DNA of 64,000 nucleotides from Megamerina dolium (lineage: Eukaryota > Arthropoda > Insecta > Diptera > Megamerinidae). How positions within the stretch are numbered: position 1 is the first letter of the stretch; each line of letters begins with the position of its first letter. The position numbers were made by a program, and so were the translations under genes. The stretch lies in assembly GCA_963854835.1 (NCBI GenBank), contig OY978529.1, positions 4,498,501-4,562,500 of the forward strand, read 5' to 3'. Below the pieces are notes generated by a model, which was given only the letters and a program-made list of their open reading frames with translations, was not told the origin of the DNA and did no database searches. Shown here one piece after another: positions 21,634-32,834 of this stretch.

Positions 21634-22037
21634 TTCTTCTTCTTCTTCTTCTTATGTGGCCATAACTACCGACGATCGATTTAGGCAGAACATATAGTGC
21701 GGCGCCAGTCTTCTCAGTTCTTTGCTTGCTGGCGCCAATTGGATATTCCAACCGCCGCCAGGTTACCCTACACTTGGTCCTTCCAACGGAGATTTGAGTG
21801 CTCCAGCGGGTGCCGAATTAAATACCCTCTTCGCTGGAGCGTCTAGGAGCGGCCAGCGTAGCCGCTGGATTTTGATTCAGCTCATACAACTCATCGTTGT
21901 ACCTTATTCAATACTCGCGATCAACGCAAATAGGTCCGAAGATCCTGCGAAGAACTTTTCTCACGAAAACTCCAATCATGCTCTCATCCGTGGTGTAAAT
22001 TGTCCAGGCTTCTGCGCCATATATTAGGACAGGAATA
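21634..22037 (-). mobile_element. RTE-like LINE, subfamily 1, 3' part with GAA tail
   Basis: Minus-strand RTE 3' region whose terminal simple repeat is (GAA)n, seen as CTT repeats at 21634-21652, instead of (TAAG)n. It is followed upstream by the usual GTTATGGCCACATAAG 3' UTR and coding relics of the WLGH / RWKDQ / GPICVDREYRIRYNDEL region in several frames. It stops at 22037 where a SINE was inserted, and the same element resumes at 22328. Confidence 0.8.
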
Positions 22038-22327
22038 AAAAAAATAAATAAATATGTCGCACTTAAAACCCCAAAGGGCTCATTGGCCGAGCTTCTTTTC
22101 CATTACTGTTGTGCGTCTTAAATTTGGACAGTATTAGAATGGACCTACTTATTTTAGCCGGTTCCGAACGGCAGAACACTTGTGACATCACTTTTTCTGA
22201 GCTTTGTCACAGAGTTCTTTTTAGAAGCTTTTTCATAGCAAGTTGTTACTGTCGGAAGAACAGGGGTATTGAACCACGACCTACAGATCAGAAGGCGAAC
22301 ACACTAACCACTGAGCTACGGCACCCA
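22038..22327 (-). mobile_element. tRNA-derived SINE copy 2, internally deleted, nested in RTE
   Basis: Minus-strand SINE with a good head (GAGCTACGGCACCCA at its right end; B box close to the consensus) and a 3' AT tail. About 80 bp is deleted between GTCGGAAGAA and GGGTATTGAACC, removing the segment with CCACCTGTCGGCAAGCAATTGG. It separates the two RTE pieces. Flanks TTATTCCT and TTATTACT (minus-strand sense) look like an imperfect target-site duplication. Confidence 0.9.
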
Positions 22328-22572
22328 TAGTAATAATGAGGGTGATTTTCGATCTTCGAGAGAAGCCTCGACTACTCAATTGCCTACTTAGCCCAAAGTA
22401 GCAGCTGTTAGCAATAGTAATCCTTCGGAGTATCTCCATGATGACGTCATTACAGTTGTTGATGCTGATTCCAAGATAGACGAACTCCTTCACCACCTCG
22501 AAAGTGTAATTGTCAGCAGTGATGTATTGTCCAAGACTCCGGGACTCTTTGTTTGTAGACACTAGGTACTAG
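22328..22572 (-). mobile_element. RTE-like LINE, subfamily 1, upstream piece
   Basis: Continuation of the element at 21634. The minus-strand frame reads LVSTNKESRSLGQYITADNY, TFEVVKEFVYLGISINNCND, ILRRITIANSCYFGLSRQLS and RRSKITL, and is then broken by the SINE. The upstream RT domain is absent (5' truncation). Confidence 0.85.
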
Positions 22573-23645
22573 TGCTGCATTGCTTCACTGCGAGTTGATA
22601 CCGACTATGTCAAATTGTCCCATTTGATAACAATCTGAAAGCCTTGAGAGCGTTGGAAGCGAATTTTACGGAAACATCTTTTGTGTAGGGGAGCCCATGT
22701 AAGGAGTGTAGATTAAGGAAGAAGTATGCTTCATTGGGTGCCATAGCTCAGTGGTTAGTGTGTTGGCCTTCTAATCTGTAGGTCGTGGGTTCATTCCACG
22801 GCTGAAGCATAACAAATTTTATATCGAAGAGATTTTTCTTTCGAACGGTACCCACCTGTCGGCAAGCAATTGGCAATTCTTCGGGCGGTAGCAATTTGCC
22901 TTGGAAAAGCTTCTAAAAGAACTCTGTAACAAAGGAACCGGCTAAAATAAGTAGGCCCCTTCTAATACTGTCCAAAATTTAACACTCACAACAGTAATGG
23001 AAAAAAAGCTAGGCCAAGGAACCCTTCGATGCATTTAGTGCCACATATTTATTTTTTTATTTTTATGCTTCGCAAATATATTAAAAACACAACATTAATA
23101 GCAAATAAAAATTCTTGACAAAAGAAAAATGGGGTTCCGTCATACATTTCACTTCTCTGAGGCTTATTTGTTGATTTTCAAGTATTTTTACGTTTATTTT
23201 GTATGACATCCCCTATATGGTGTGAAGAATGGGAGTACGTATGTTCAAAAAAATGTTTTAGAACAAAAATTAGCCAATTTTATGAAAAACATTAATTTTT
23301 CATAGGAACCCCTTTGAATGATGGAATAAGGGGGTAGGAATATTTCGCAATAATGTTGAAAAGAACAAATTTGTTGAGGTCTGGGAGACACTCCCTATGT
23401 AATTATGGGGTTACATGCCGATTTTCAAGTGTTTTTATGTTAATTTCGTATGGCAGCCCCTGTATGGGAAACAATAAGGCGATAAGTGTGTTTAGAGAAA
23501 ATGTTGAGAAGCAAAAAAAAAAAAAAGAATGGGGGGTCAGCTACATATTTTACCCATCTAACTGCAATCAGAAAAAGTTGAAAGCGAATTTTATAAAATC
23601 GTCACTTTTGTAGGGAAGCTCCTCTAAGTAGTGAAGATAGATGAT
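22573..23645. repeat. Family B repeat region (interrupted by a SINE)
   Basis: Repeated unit features: GGGAGCCCATGTAAGG, TGGGGGGTCAGCTACATATT, TTACCC, AATTATGGGGTTACATGCCG, ATTTTCAAGTGTTTTTATGT and GTATGGCAGCCCC. Copies of the CCCCT block lie at about 23213, 23307 and 23457. Open frame 23353-23613 is a product of this repeat, not a gene. Confidence 0.65.
22733..23063 (+). mobile_element. tRNA-derived SINE copy 3, with 8-bp target-site duplication
   Basis: Plus-strand copy with head GGGTGCCATAGCTCAGTGG, a B box (GGTTCATTCC, one base off), the conserved body and an ATTTATTTTTTT tail. Flanked by TATGCTTC at 22725-22732 and 23064-23071. About 35 bp is missing in the body before GGAACCGGCTAAAA. 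Confidence 0.93.
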
Positions 23646-24270
23646 TCAGTTAATCAAAAGAGAGCGTGAAGGATAGAATTGATCTTGTCAAACTTTTGAT
23701 GATTGAAGCTGGTGTTGGGAAACTCAGCTGAAAGGGTTTGACGCAAAGCCTGCCCAAGACCGGGCATTCGCAAAAGATGTGGATCAATGTTTCATCCTCT
23801 TCCAGACAGAGTCTACACTCCGTGTCAGATGAGAGTCCCATTTTGTGGAGGTGGTACTGTAACCAGTTATGTCCTGAGAGATAGCCGGTTACTAGGCGTA
23901 GATGTGTTCTGCTAAGACTAATTCTATCAAAAGCTGCATCGAAGCTGATGATGGTTTTCGCTTGGCGGAAACCTGTCGAATTTGTCGATTGTAGTAGGTA
24001 TTTCACGTGATTATGTTTTTCTATCATAGCTTTGGCCGATGCCCAGCTTATACCGCAGAAAAGTTCTGTGCAGAAAGGAAGTAAGCATTCGGTGAATAGT
24101 TTTGAGAAGAACTCCCATGAAGAGAGAGATTTAATGGCAGCTTGGCTGTCTGAGTAAAAAAGAATGAGCGCTTCTTTGAGCCCTTTTGCATATAGGTGAC
24201 GCGCACGAGTAGTCTGGAAGTAGAAGTCACCCTTGGTAGAGCCAGATTGAAAAGGGATGCCTAGCTTAAA
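23646..24270 (-). mobile_element. I-like LINE fragment (RNase H and tail)
   Basis: Minus-strand frame 24230-24048 and adjacent frames carry RNase H sequence (ALILFYSDSQAAIKSLSS). The next frame, 24027-23650, reads KTIISFDAAFDRISLSRTHL, LVTGYLSGHNWLQYHLHKMG and CRLCLEEDETLIHIFCECPV. That is the CCHC-like motif with E-DET-H-CECP spacing seen after RNase H in I-superfamily LINEs. The sequence differs from the 19495 and 28507 family. The RNase H TDGS block is not recognisable. Inactive fragment. Confidence 0.75.
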
Positions 24271-24329
24271 ACAAAAGGGCGGCAGGTATTCTGAATTCGC
24301 ATATTAATTACCGCTCATTTTGGATTTGG

Positions 24330-24570
24330 ATTTTTGACTAGGGTAGCCGCAGAATTGTCACACCCGTCGCCCTCTTATGGAGGATGCCCTGCGGCAAAGA
24401 TGGTTAATATGTTTCGAAGAGGTGTTAGGAAGACAAAATTAATGGGATTCAGTTATACGTTTTACGCCGTTAGAGGTGACTACTGCAAAGTTTTGGGAAT
24501 ATTTGCCGATTTTCCTACTATGCCTTTAAATTTGGCACCACATAGCCCACCCTATTTATTTGACCGATGT
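24330..24570. repeat. Family B repeat unit
   Basis: GGATGCCCTGCGGCAAAGAT, AAATTAATGGGATTCAGTTA, ACGTTTTACGCCGTTAGAGG and GCCGATTTTCC follow the family B order. The open frame across it is not a gene. Confidence 0.55.
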
Positions 24571-26190
24571 TCATAAGACAATGGCAACTCAAGAATAAAT
24601 ACCAATGTGTAGACAGAATGCTTTTCATATTATAAACTCCCTAAAAATCCCTTTCATAGTCCGTCGAGAAAATTCGATTGATTTGTTCTACTGCTTCTGC
24701 CCGTTCTTGCAACTTTTTCATACATATAGCATCATATGATTTTAGTAATTTTTTTCAAGCTTTTTTTTCAGATTATTGCTCCTTCCACTTACATTTTTTT
24801 TTCCTTGATTATCCTTAATAAGTCACAATTAATAATATTCAAGCATTTGTATGTCAAAATAGCTTAGTTTTGTACAAAAACATTCATACATCTGCACACG
24901 CATGTATGATTATTTATACATATCATATGCTTATGCTTCTTATTATTGCTTATATTTACCTCATTGCAATGATATTCTCGAATAAAATATCTCCCTATGC
25001 ATAAGGATACACATATGTATCATATGTGTTCATGTAAAGGTTAGCCATTGCGTATAATTAGTGGCTGGCTATGTATAATATAATAGTGAGTGACGCATAT
25101 GATGATATGTTTGCACATATTTATGGATTATGGACATGTATAAATCTCAGAAGGATTTTCCTTCCATTTCCATCCATTACTATCTTAATTTTGTTCTTGT
25201 TGATGAGGTGTGTGCATGTATGTTGTGTATCCTAGTGTCATGGCATAATGATGGAATATGCGCTCCAATGTTAGATATAGAACAATTTTTCTCCTTTTTA
25301 ATTAGTAATATTCCCAACAATTTATGTGCAAATATTTTATTTTATTTCATTCTAACCTGTTCCTCATCAGTCTTGTTTGGTGGCTTCTTCATTCTTCTAT
25401 GGTGTTGATGATATTGGATGGAGATATGTTCGTTGCTTAGGACGAAGACGATGATGATGATGATGATGATATGTGTTAATGCAAGTTGGGGATTTAGGGA
25501 ATTCCCATTTCCGATTCTTATTTTGATTTATTGATTTATTAAAGTAAACGTGGGTGGTATAATCAAATGTCTACGTACAAATATCTATCTACTCACTTTA
25601 GTTCAGAAAAGTTTCTAATACAGACAACTTATATAGCTCTTATGCTGAGAGAAGAAAGATCGATAGATTATCTTCTAAAACTGAAACTTTTGCATTTTTC
25701 CACTTAGATAATTATTATAATTAATATGCTTAAATATATATAAATATATGCCACGTAAGTATGAGAAATCCATGGGAATACTGTATTCGTAAGTGTATAT
25801 ATTGGCACGATTTGCGCAAATAAAAAAAATATTTTAAGTGATGTGATGAATAATTGTAAGACAACTGTTAGTATAATTTGTAACTTGTAATTTGAAAGAA
25901 CTACTTAACTAAAAGATTTTAAGTAATTGAGCTCACGTTTGGTTCGAAATGTCATTCAAAAGAACAAACTTGCATTTCAAAATATTTTTTAGGAGCTTAA
26001 GAAGTAAGCAATTTGCTTTGCGTAACCCAAAATCTGAGTCATCTCAGTTTGAGGCCGAAATCAGCTAAAACTATAAAAATATGAATTCATTCTATATCGG
26101 TTTTAACAACAAGATGTTCGAGTAGAGCACGAAATTGCAAATATTTTACTTATTAACTTATGTGACCACAATTTTACCAAAAGATATAGT
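24571..26190. other. AT-rich unique DNA
   Basis: Holds (GAT)n at 25449-25470, several poly-T tracts and CATATG-rich sequence. The 92-residue frame at 25130-25408 has no motif. No supported gene. Confidence 0.5.
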
Positions 26191-26194
26191 CATT

Positions 26195-27020
26195 TTCCCA
26201 TCAAGGAAGCAGTTGGACGCTTGCCCAACATGGATACATGACGACTCGCAAAAATGATATACAGATGGATCCATAATGCTTCAGGGTGTAGGAGCAGGAA
26301 TAGTGGGACCTAGAACACACACACACACACACACACACCACAATTTTCCATGCAGAGCTTTTTGCTATAATGGAAACAGTGGAAACCCTATCCAAAAGAG
26401 GACTCCAAAAAATTCAAAATTAAAATACTCTCAGACAGTCAATCACCCCTCAAAGCTCTCTCCACAAACTGGCCATCCACTATCAGATCTCTCTGATCTG
26501 GGTGCCAGGATATGAAGAACACGAAGGTAATGAAAAGGCGGACCTTTATGCCAAAAAAGGGGCTGAAGGGCCATTCATCGGTCCAACACCGTTCTTTGGC
26601 TTCAATAAAAACAACATAAAATAGGATACCAAGAAATGGATCCAACATAAAATCCTTTCTCCTTAAACAAAAAAGATCTTAGAGTACTCTCCGGAGCACT
26701 AAAGGGCCATTTCGTATGCAATAAACACTTACACAAAAGAGGAGTATCCAACACAAGTACTTGCAGATTCTGCTGTGATGAGGAAGAGCCCATGGAACAC
26801 CTAATCACAACCTGTGATGCACTAGGCGACAGGAGGCACAAAATCCTAGGTTCATATCTATTAGAAGATGAAGACTTTCAAATGATCTCCCCGAAGGAGC
26901 TGGTTCGATTCTTCGATATATTAAATATGCTAAATATCCAAGTATAAAGGGTGCACAATAGACCGACAGTGCATAAAGGCCTTAGCCTAACTCGTACTAC
27001 CGTTACCATTACCATTATGT
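26195..27020 (+). mobile_element. I-like LINE fragment with CA microsatellite inside RNase H
   Basis: RNase H start YTDGSIMLQGVGAGIVGP near 26258-26310 (the preceding Trp codon is TGA). It is followed by a (CA)12 tract at 26315-26338 and then FHAELFAIMETVETLSKRGL in a shifted frame. WVPGYEEHEGNEKADLYAKK (near 26500-26555) keeps the late RNase H residues. The tail shows RVLSGALKGHFVCNKHLHKR, CRFCCDEEEPMEHLITTC and LVRFFDILNMLNIQV. It ends in a short TACCGTTACCATT repeat near 26998-27017. Multiple frameshifts. Confidence 0.8.
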
Positions 27021-27345
27021 GACCGTTACAACCGAAATTCGATTCCAAGCCCCCTGAAGTTCTCTAATACTTCATTCACCGGAGGTTAGGTCTGCCCATT
27101 TTGCGTCGTCCACCAGCGCGTTCCGAATATAACACCATCTTAGCTAGAGCGTGTTCTTCCGTTCGCTCGATATGACCTTGCTCGCGCCGCCGTTAAATTT
27201 TGATGCCTTTTACTATGTCGGTGTCGGCATAGAGCTCATACAGCTCATTGTTGTACTTTATTGAATAATCATCGCCAACGCAAATAGACCCAAAATTGAC
27301 GCAAATCTTGTATCTACGTCACTTGTTTCGATCAAATGTTGAGCA
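27020..27345 (-). mobile_element. RTE-like LINE, subfamily 1, degraded 3' end
   Basis: Minus-strand match to the C-terminal RTE region and 3' UTR: sequence complementary to the ICVGDDYSIKYNNEL, LYADTDIVKGIKI and GRPNLR blocks, broken by frame changes. The (TAAG)n tail is not kept; the left end joins the I-like tail at about 27020. Confidence 0.7.
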
Positions 27346-27349
27346 GAAC

Positions 27350-27829
27350 AAAAAAATTAACGGGTGTCTTCCCCTACTTTTCACCCTCTTAGAGGTAAAA
27401 TCCTGCAAAGATTTGACGATTTGCAGATCTTTTCATGTTCATTTTGTAGATATTCCTTTCTAAGCGGCTATGAGTATTCAGAAAAAATATGTAGAAGTAA
27501 AATTAAATCAGAATCTGTCATATATTTTAATCCTCTATTTTTTCAGGGCGGCTCCTTAGAAGTTGTGGATGACTAATTACAGATTTCCTCACATTTTTGA
27601 AACTTTGTCTTCAATGGCTACGCTTACCTCACTCCACTACTATAATTTTTGGACTCATTCCCTGTGTAAGTGTCTCACAAAATATGGGGACCGGTCTTCT
27701 AGAATACCCAGAATGGGTACGTAATTTCTATCGGATTTCGACTTAGTTAAAATGGACCAAAATTTCAATTTCAGTACTTTTACAACAGTGCACATAACTT
27801 GGGTCTCTTACATAGATATTTTTCCTTGT
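27350..27829. repeat. Family B repeat unit and unassigned DNA
   Basis: 27350-27600 carries family B features (CACCCTCTTAGAGG, ATTCAGAAAAAATATG, TCATATATTTTAATCC). From 27600 to 27829 I see nothing recognisable. Confidence 0.5.
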
Positions 27830-28194
27830 GGATGCCGTAGCTCAGTGATTAGTGCGTTAGCCTTCTGATCTGTAGGTCGTGGTTCAATCCCCGGCTGATG
27901 CATAACAAATTTAATATCGATAAGATTTTTCTTTCGAATGGTACCCACCTGTCGGCAAGCAATTGGTAATTCTTTCGACAGTAACAACTTGCCATGAAAA
28001 AGCTTCTTAAAGAACTCTGTGACAAAGCTCAGAAAAAGTGAAGTCACAAGTGTTCTGCCGTTCGGAACCGGCTAAAATAAGTAGGTCCCTTCTAATACTG
28101 TCCAAATTTAAGACGCACAACAGTAATGGTAGAGAAGCTCGGCCAATGAGCCCTTTGGTGCTTTAAGTGCCACATATTTATTTTTTTTTTTTTT
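27830..28194 (+). mobile_element. tRNA-derived SINE copy 4, abutting a mariner end
   Basis: Plus-strand full-length copy: A box TAGCTCAGTGA, B box GGTTCAATCCC, conserved body and an ATTTATTTTTTTTTTTTTT tail ending at 28194. The mariner 5' fragment follows directly. No convincing target-site duplication. Confidence 0.92.
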
Positions 28195-28197
28195 AAA

Positions 28198-28306
28198 CTA
28201 CGTGACGCCTTGAAACATATGTTTTATAAGGTCGCCACTGTTCACCTAAATAATTTTTTTCAAACTACTGCCGTCATCTATATGTCAGGTTGGGTAGTTC
28301 TGGGAC
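28198..28306 (-). mobile_element. mariner 5' terminal fragment (same family as copy A)
   Basis: Read on the minus strand, this matches the first ~105 bp of the element at 6149: the TIR (CGAGTCCGGTCCCAGAACTA), GACATATAGATGA, AGTAGTTTGAAAAAAATTA and the CCTTATAAAACATAT leader. The TA dinucleotide is present at the outer end. The coding region is absent; the other side is the SINE. Confidence 0.85.
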
Positions 28307-28506
28307 CGGACTCGTAAGAGTTTCTTGTTTGAAATATAGTTCGAATATTAAAAGTAGCTTGAAAAAAAAAAGGAAAATAACAAAAATGATTATTCGAAAC
28401 CTAAGAGGTCCAAATTCATTTTAAATAACGACAAATGACAAACTCATTGGCGACATTTAACAGAGGGCTATGCTCATCAGTATGTGCAAATGGCTGAAGG
28501 TTGATT

Positions 28507-29060
28507 ATTATTAGAGGGTTGTATTGCACTGAGGCCCTAGGTCTATTGTTAACCCCATCATGAGTGTTTCTCTAAGTCCAGCATCCATAAGGAAGTTTAG
28601 CATAGATCCTACGCTAATGGACTTCAGCAGATTTTCCGGTATTATAAATTCCCCGAAGTTTTTCTTTCTCGGGTGCATAAGTGCTGGACACGTTCCCAAC
28701 ACATGTTTTGCAGTTTCATTCTCCTCCCTGGAATGTCGGCAGGTTTCATCCGAGAAGATTCCCAGCTTCGTTAAGTGATAATTCAGCCTGCAGTGTCCTG
28801 TCAATAATTCCGTGATGATTTTTATATTATTCTTGTTTAAACTGATACATATCTTAAGTCGTTTTTGTTACAGGTCCCTAAAAGTGTCTTGGATTGGGAC
28901 AACGCTGGTATGTTTTCCCAGTATGATTGTCTTTCTGATTCTTGACTCCTTTTAATGAGCATGGATAAAGCTCCTCTGCCCAGGCCACAGAAGGGTTCTG
29001 GGCCTACAAAGGGTGTTGCTGCTCCCTTCCTTGGATGATGATGGAATCCATTAAGAATCA
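28507..29060 (-). mobile_element. I-like LINE 3' part with TAA tail
   Basis: Minus-strand frames 29061-28837 (KGAATPFVGPEPFCGLGRGA, QSYWENIPALSQSKTLLGT) and 28804-28511 (MTGHCRLNYHLTKLGIFSDE, CRHSREENETAKHVLGTCPA, FIIPENLLKSISVGSM, ending TIDLGPQCNTTL). The second Cys of the CCHC-like motif is Ser. After the stop comes CTAATAATAA, the I-clade type tail. Same family as 7276 and 19495. Confidence 0.85.
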
Positions 29061-31165
29061 ATATGGATGTTTTTAGTTATTTTATGAGTTGTATTTATAA
29101 TTTCATATCCTTTCAGACAGCCACCTGAATAGATTATCAACTTATCGAAGGTATTAAATCATTTATCTTTTTTTAACTTTGACGATTTCTATTCTGAAAA
29201 CGTTCAAATCTCCTCTACCAATCAATCCATGCGACACGTATCCACCAACAACTTTTACCATTCATCAACTATATATAATATTTGTCTTTATTGTGTTATT
29301 AATTAATTCCTGTCAGCCATAACTATATGAAGCTGATGAAATAAATGCTTAACTTTTCTTGTAAAGAAAACTTTTTGTTTGACACGTTTTTTCGTTTGTT
29401 TCATTTGTAAAATACTCATCAATGTCCATCAGCATCCTAATCGTCATCAGCATCATCATCATCATCATCATCATTCAAGCCAATATGTTATTACTTACTT
29501 ATTTACTTATAATATTCGCAAATAAGAATATGTAGAAATCAAATGCAAAAGTATTAGATGGCAGAATGATCGAGAATAAAATTCCAATACGACCCTTATG
29601 TACGAGTATATGTGGCCAGTGTGCTTAAAACGGATTTCCTACACAGGTACATGAGCACGAGAATCACATCGGTAAACTTTTATACCATTTTATCCATGCC
29701 ATTCATTTACTTGGCACCATCCTTTCGACACGTACTTGATGAATTTAATTTGGCGTTCAACTTATTTTTTTTTTTTTTTTTTTTTTTTTGCTTTCGTGGC
29801 ACTCATAATTCTTTACCTTTTTCTTTCACTCCTTGCCTCTGTTCGTTTTTCGCTCGACATTTCTTCAAACAAATATTGAATTCACCTTTCAATCATTCTG
29901 TTGGCATTCTCGTCATCCTTTGCCATTGTCATCAATCCATCTTCCGGTGGATTCTCTTCCACCACTCACTCAACTCTATTCGAAGTTCTCTATAAGGGGA
30001 GTACCTTGCGTTGTCGCCGCTACTACTACCACCACTCACTTATTAACATGTTTATGTGTTAGCTTTTCATGTCTCTCAAAGTCTGCTTCTTCTGCTTTCT
30101 AGATATTCGTCTTGACTTGGCTCTGGGCACAATGACGAATTGGCTAACAAACTAACTAACCGGTCTGACTACTTGACTACTTGTTGCCTCCTGCCTCACT
30201 GATGGTCTGTCATTTAATTTCGCAATACATTCTCGACGTTGTAATTTTCGTCTTTGCTCCGTAGCTACCCTCTATGTGTATGTAGTCCTTCCGTCCTTTT
30301 TTTTTTTTACTTGTATTGTTGTGTATTCTTTTCTATGGGTTGCAGAGGTGTGCGAACTCCAAGAATACGAAGACTACAAGTCAACTCGTTTGAAAGACAT
30401 TGATTGACTTTCTTAATAGACTGACTGACTTTGCTCTGCGTCATGTCGAAAAATACAATAAAAAAAAGAAAAACAGCTAAAAGAAATAATATACGTAATA
30501 ATAATAATAATAATAATAATAACAACAACAAGGACATCATTGACGACGCACATATATGAGCCTTTATGAAGAAGAAGAAAATGGCAAAGGCAAAGTTAAA
30601 AAATAAATGAAATGAAATGAAATGTTTAATAAAAATGAAGGCAAGTCGTCAGATAGATGGAAAGCTTTACAAGTTTGTGGGATAACTAAGGAATTTTTCT
30701 TTCTTTCTTTGTCTTCATTATTTTCTTTTGCTAGCCAACAATGTTGACAGAATGTTAAATTGTAATGTTGTTTTCATATATATTATTTTGCTACTTTCAG
30801 ACGAATATTTTATTGTATTTTCTTATAGATGTATTCAAGTATTCGTCTGTTAAGTCAACATGCTTTTAAGTTGACGTTTTGGGTTATAAGCTTCTCGTCT
30901 ATATGCATATAGGTAGTATGTAGTAAGTTCATATGTTGACAGCTCAAAGCAAATACTAGTATTCCATATACCATAGCTGATTGATTGATAGAATATGATG
31001 GTATAGGTATTCTCGAAATTATATATTGAACAAATATGTACATATTTCCATGTTGATTCTAATTGAATTTTCTACTTGGAAGTTATTAATAAATTGAGTC
31101 GATTTGATTTCAAATTTCTTGCATTTCAAACTAGCATTCATATGAGTATGAATTCATTAATTATA
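29061..31165. other. Unique DNA with many microsatellites
   Basis: (CAT)n at 29443-29474, poly-T of about 24 at 29765-29788, (AAT)n at 30496-30521 and an (AATGA)n run near 30604-30622. Open frames here are low-complexity artefacts. Probably host intergenic or intronic sequence. Confidence 0.55.
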
Positions 31166-31211
31166 CAATGATTTCGATTGTTTTAAATGAGGAAATGCAG
31201 ATGGAAATATC

Positions 31212-32098
31212 TTCCTCTACAGGAAAACCCTGCGTGCAGGTGTTACGCGAGCCGTTAAGGAGCGGTACAGAGAGACATCTTTTCAGGCGCAAGAAGAGGG
31301 AGTTGGAAAGATGCGAATGTGGGGAGTTAGAGATGTGTAGCGACAGCAATGAGACTCGCAAATTCTTTGAAAAGATCAAGCGCCTGAGCCTGTCCAGAGT
31401 GTACTGTGAGGGAACACTTCTCCACGTTGCTGAATGGTGACGCTACCAACAATTCCGCCAGTGGAGGAGATTGCCCGATAACCCCAATTACAGATGATGG
31501 TGTTGATGTTCCATCACCCGACTATGACGAGGTTGAAACGGCCATTTTAAGGCTGAAGAACAACAAAGCTGCAGGTGCTGATAGGGTGTCTGCCGAGTTG
31601 TTTAAGAGCGGAGGCGATGAGCTCAAAAGCAGAATATGGTCGGCTGAAAGCATGGCTGATGATTGGAGTCTCAGTGTTCTCTGTACCGTACATAAAAAAG
31701 GAGACCCCACAATTTGCGCCAACTACCTAAGTCTAAGTCTCCTCAGCATCGCATATAAGGTCTTATCCTGTGTACTGTGTGAAAGATTGAAGCCCGTGCT
31801 TAAAAAACTGATTGGAGACTATTAGTGTGGCTTCAAACCTGCTAAATCTACCATCGACTAAATTTTCACACTGCCCCAAATCCTGGAGAAGATCCAAGAA
31901 GAACAGATCGACACACACACCACCTATTTGTTGATGATAACGCCGCTTTCGACAGTCCGGTAAGGGATTACCTCTACGCAACAATATCTGAGTTCGGTTT
32001 TCCAGCAAAGCTCATTCGAATTTGTAGGATGACACTGCATAACTCCTGTTGTGCAGTGAAAATTGGGGAGGACCTCTCCGCGCCGCTCCGTTTAATAC
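31212..32098 (+). mobile_element. RTE-like LINE, subfamily 2, RT N-terminal half
   Basis: Plus-strand coding relic upstream of and including the first RT blocks. Pieces: AGVTRAVKERYRE, FRRKKRELERCECGELEM and SNETRKFFEKIKRLS (frame 31168-31440), then REHFSTLLNGDATNN, AILRLKNNKAAGADRVSAEL, ADDWSLSVLCTVHKKGDPT, ICANYLSLSLLSIAYKVLS and LCERLKPVLKKLIGDY (31406-31825). After a stop it continues with CGFKPAKSTID, TLPQILEKIQEEQIDTH and AKLIRICRMTLHNSCCAV in broken frames. Motif A (FVDF.AAFD in relatives) is destroyed near 31930. The fragment is cut at about 32098 by mariner sequence. It complements the C-terminal fragments at 18142 and 45178. Confidence 0.85.
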
Positions 32099-32760
32099 CG
32101 TTCATAACAGGCGTGGTTATGTGAACAGTTGCACCATCTTGTTGAAACCACACAGAGTTGAAAGGGATTCTTTTTCGTCGTAGTTCTGGAAAGAAAAACT
32201 CTTTCAATATCATGAAGTAACGGTCTCCATTGACCGTAACAGTAATGCGGTTTTTTTCGAAAATGTAAGGTCCGACAATGTACCTTGATGAAACTGCACA
32301 CCACATTGTGACGCGAAGTGGGTGTAATTCTGTCTCATGGAGTATCTGTGGGTTAGAATCACTCCATATCCGACAATTTTGTTTGTTAAATGTAGTTCAT
32401 GTAAATGCAGTTCAAGATGTTTTTGTCCTCTTCCGACATTTCTCGCTAAATTCCAAACACATTGGCAAGTCTGCTGTATTCAGTTGGCTTGTTAGTTGAA
32501 TTTTATACTGGAATAAGTTTAAATCTTTATGCGAAATTGTCTGTAGTAACTGTCTGCTCCTTGTCCAAACCATTAGATTGGCTTGTATGGCAGCAGCTAA
32601 TGTTTCCTGCGTCCGAACTGAGCGTTCCCGATAATAAGGTCTTCTTGCGATTGTCCCACGCTCCCACGAGTCTCATTGTAGTCCATCTGCTAGGAGGAGT
32701 GCCGCCAAACGTGCGCCTATATTCTGTTCGGACGGAAACTACGAACTTCAACCCGTATTT
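32098..32760 (-). mobile_element. mariner-like transposase relic 1
   Basis: Minus strand. The N-terminal domain (frame 32751-32527: VSVRTEYRRTFGGTPPSRWT, TMRLVGAWDNR) matches the helix-turn-helix of a mariner group with (R)RTFGG-PSR motifs. Near 32420-32060 come NKQNCRIWSDSNPQIL, VTMWCAVSSRYIVGPYIFEK, ITVTVNGDRYFMILKEFFFP and VWFQQDGATVHITTPVMNG (second catalytic Asp). The first Asp block is lost by deletion and the third region is missing at the junction with the RTE fragment. Confidence 0.75.
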
Positions 32761-32834
32761 GCAGTATGACCTCCGGAATGGCCCAAATCACCGATGTAAT
32801 ATTGCTTTTAAAGTCTGAAATCATCTTCGGATTA

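Noticed and set aside
22737..22810. tRNA gene call at SINE heads (also 17545, 27830, 41179, 50103, 54740, 62050)
   Set aside because: A and B boxes are present but acceptor stems do not pair well and each is joined to the same SINE body and tail.
23353..23613. 86-residue frame
   Set aside because: Falls entirely in a family B repeat and is not kept open in other units.
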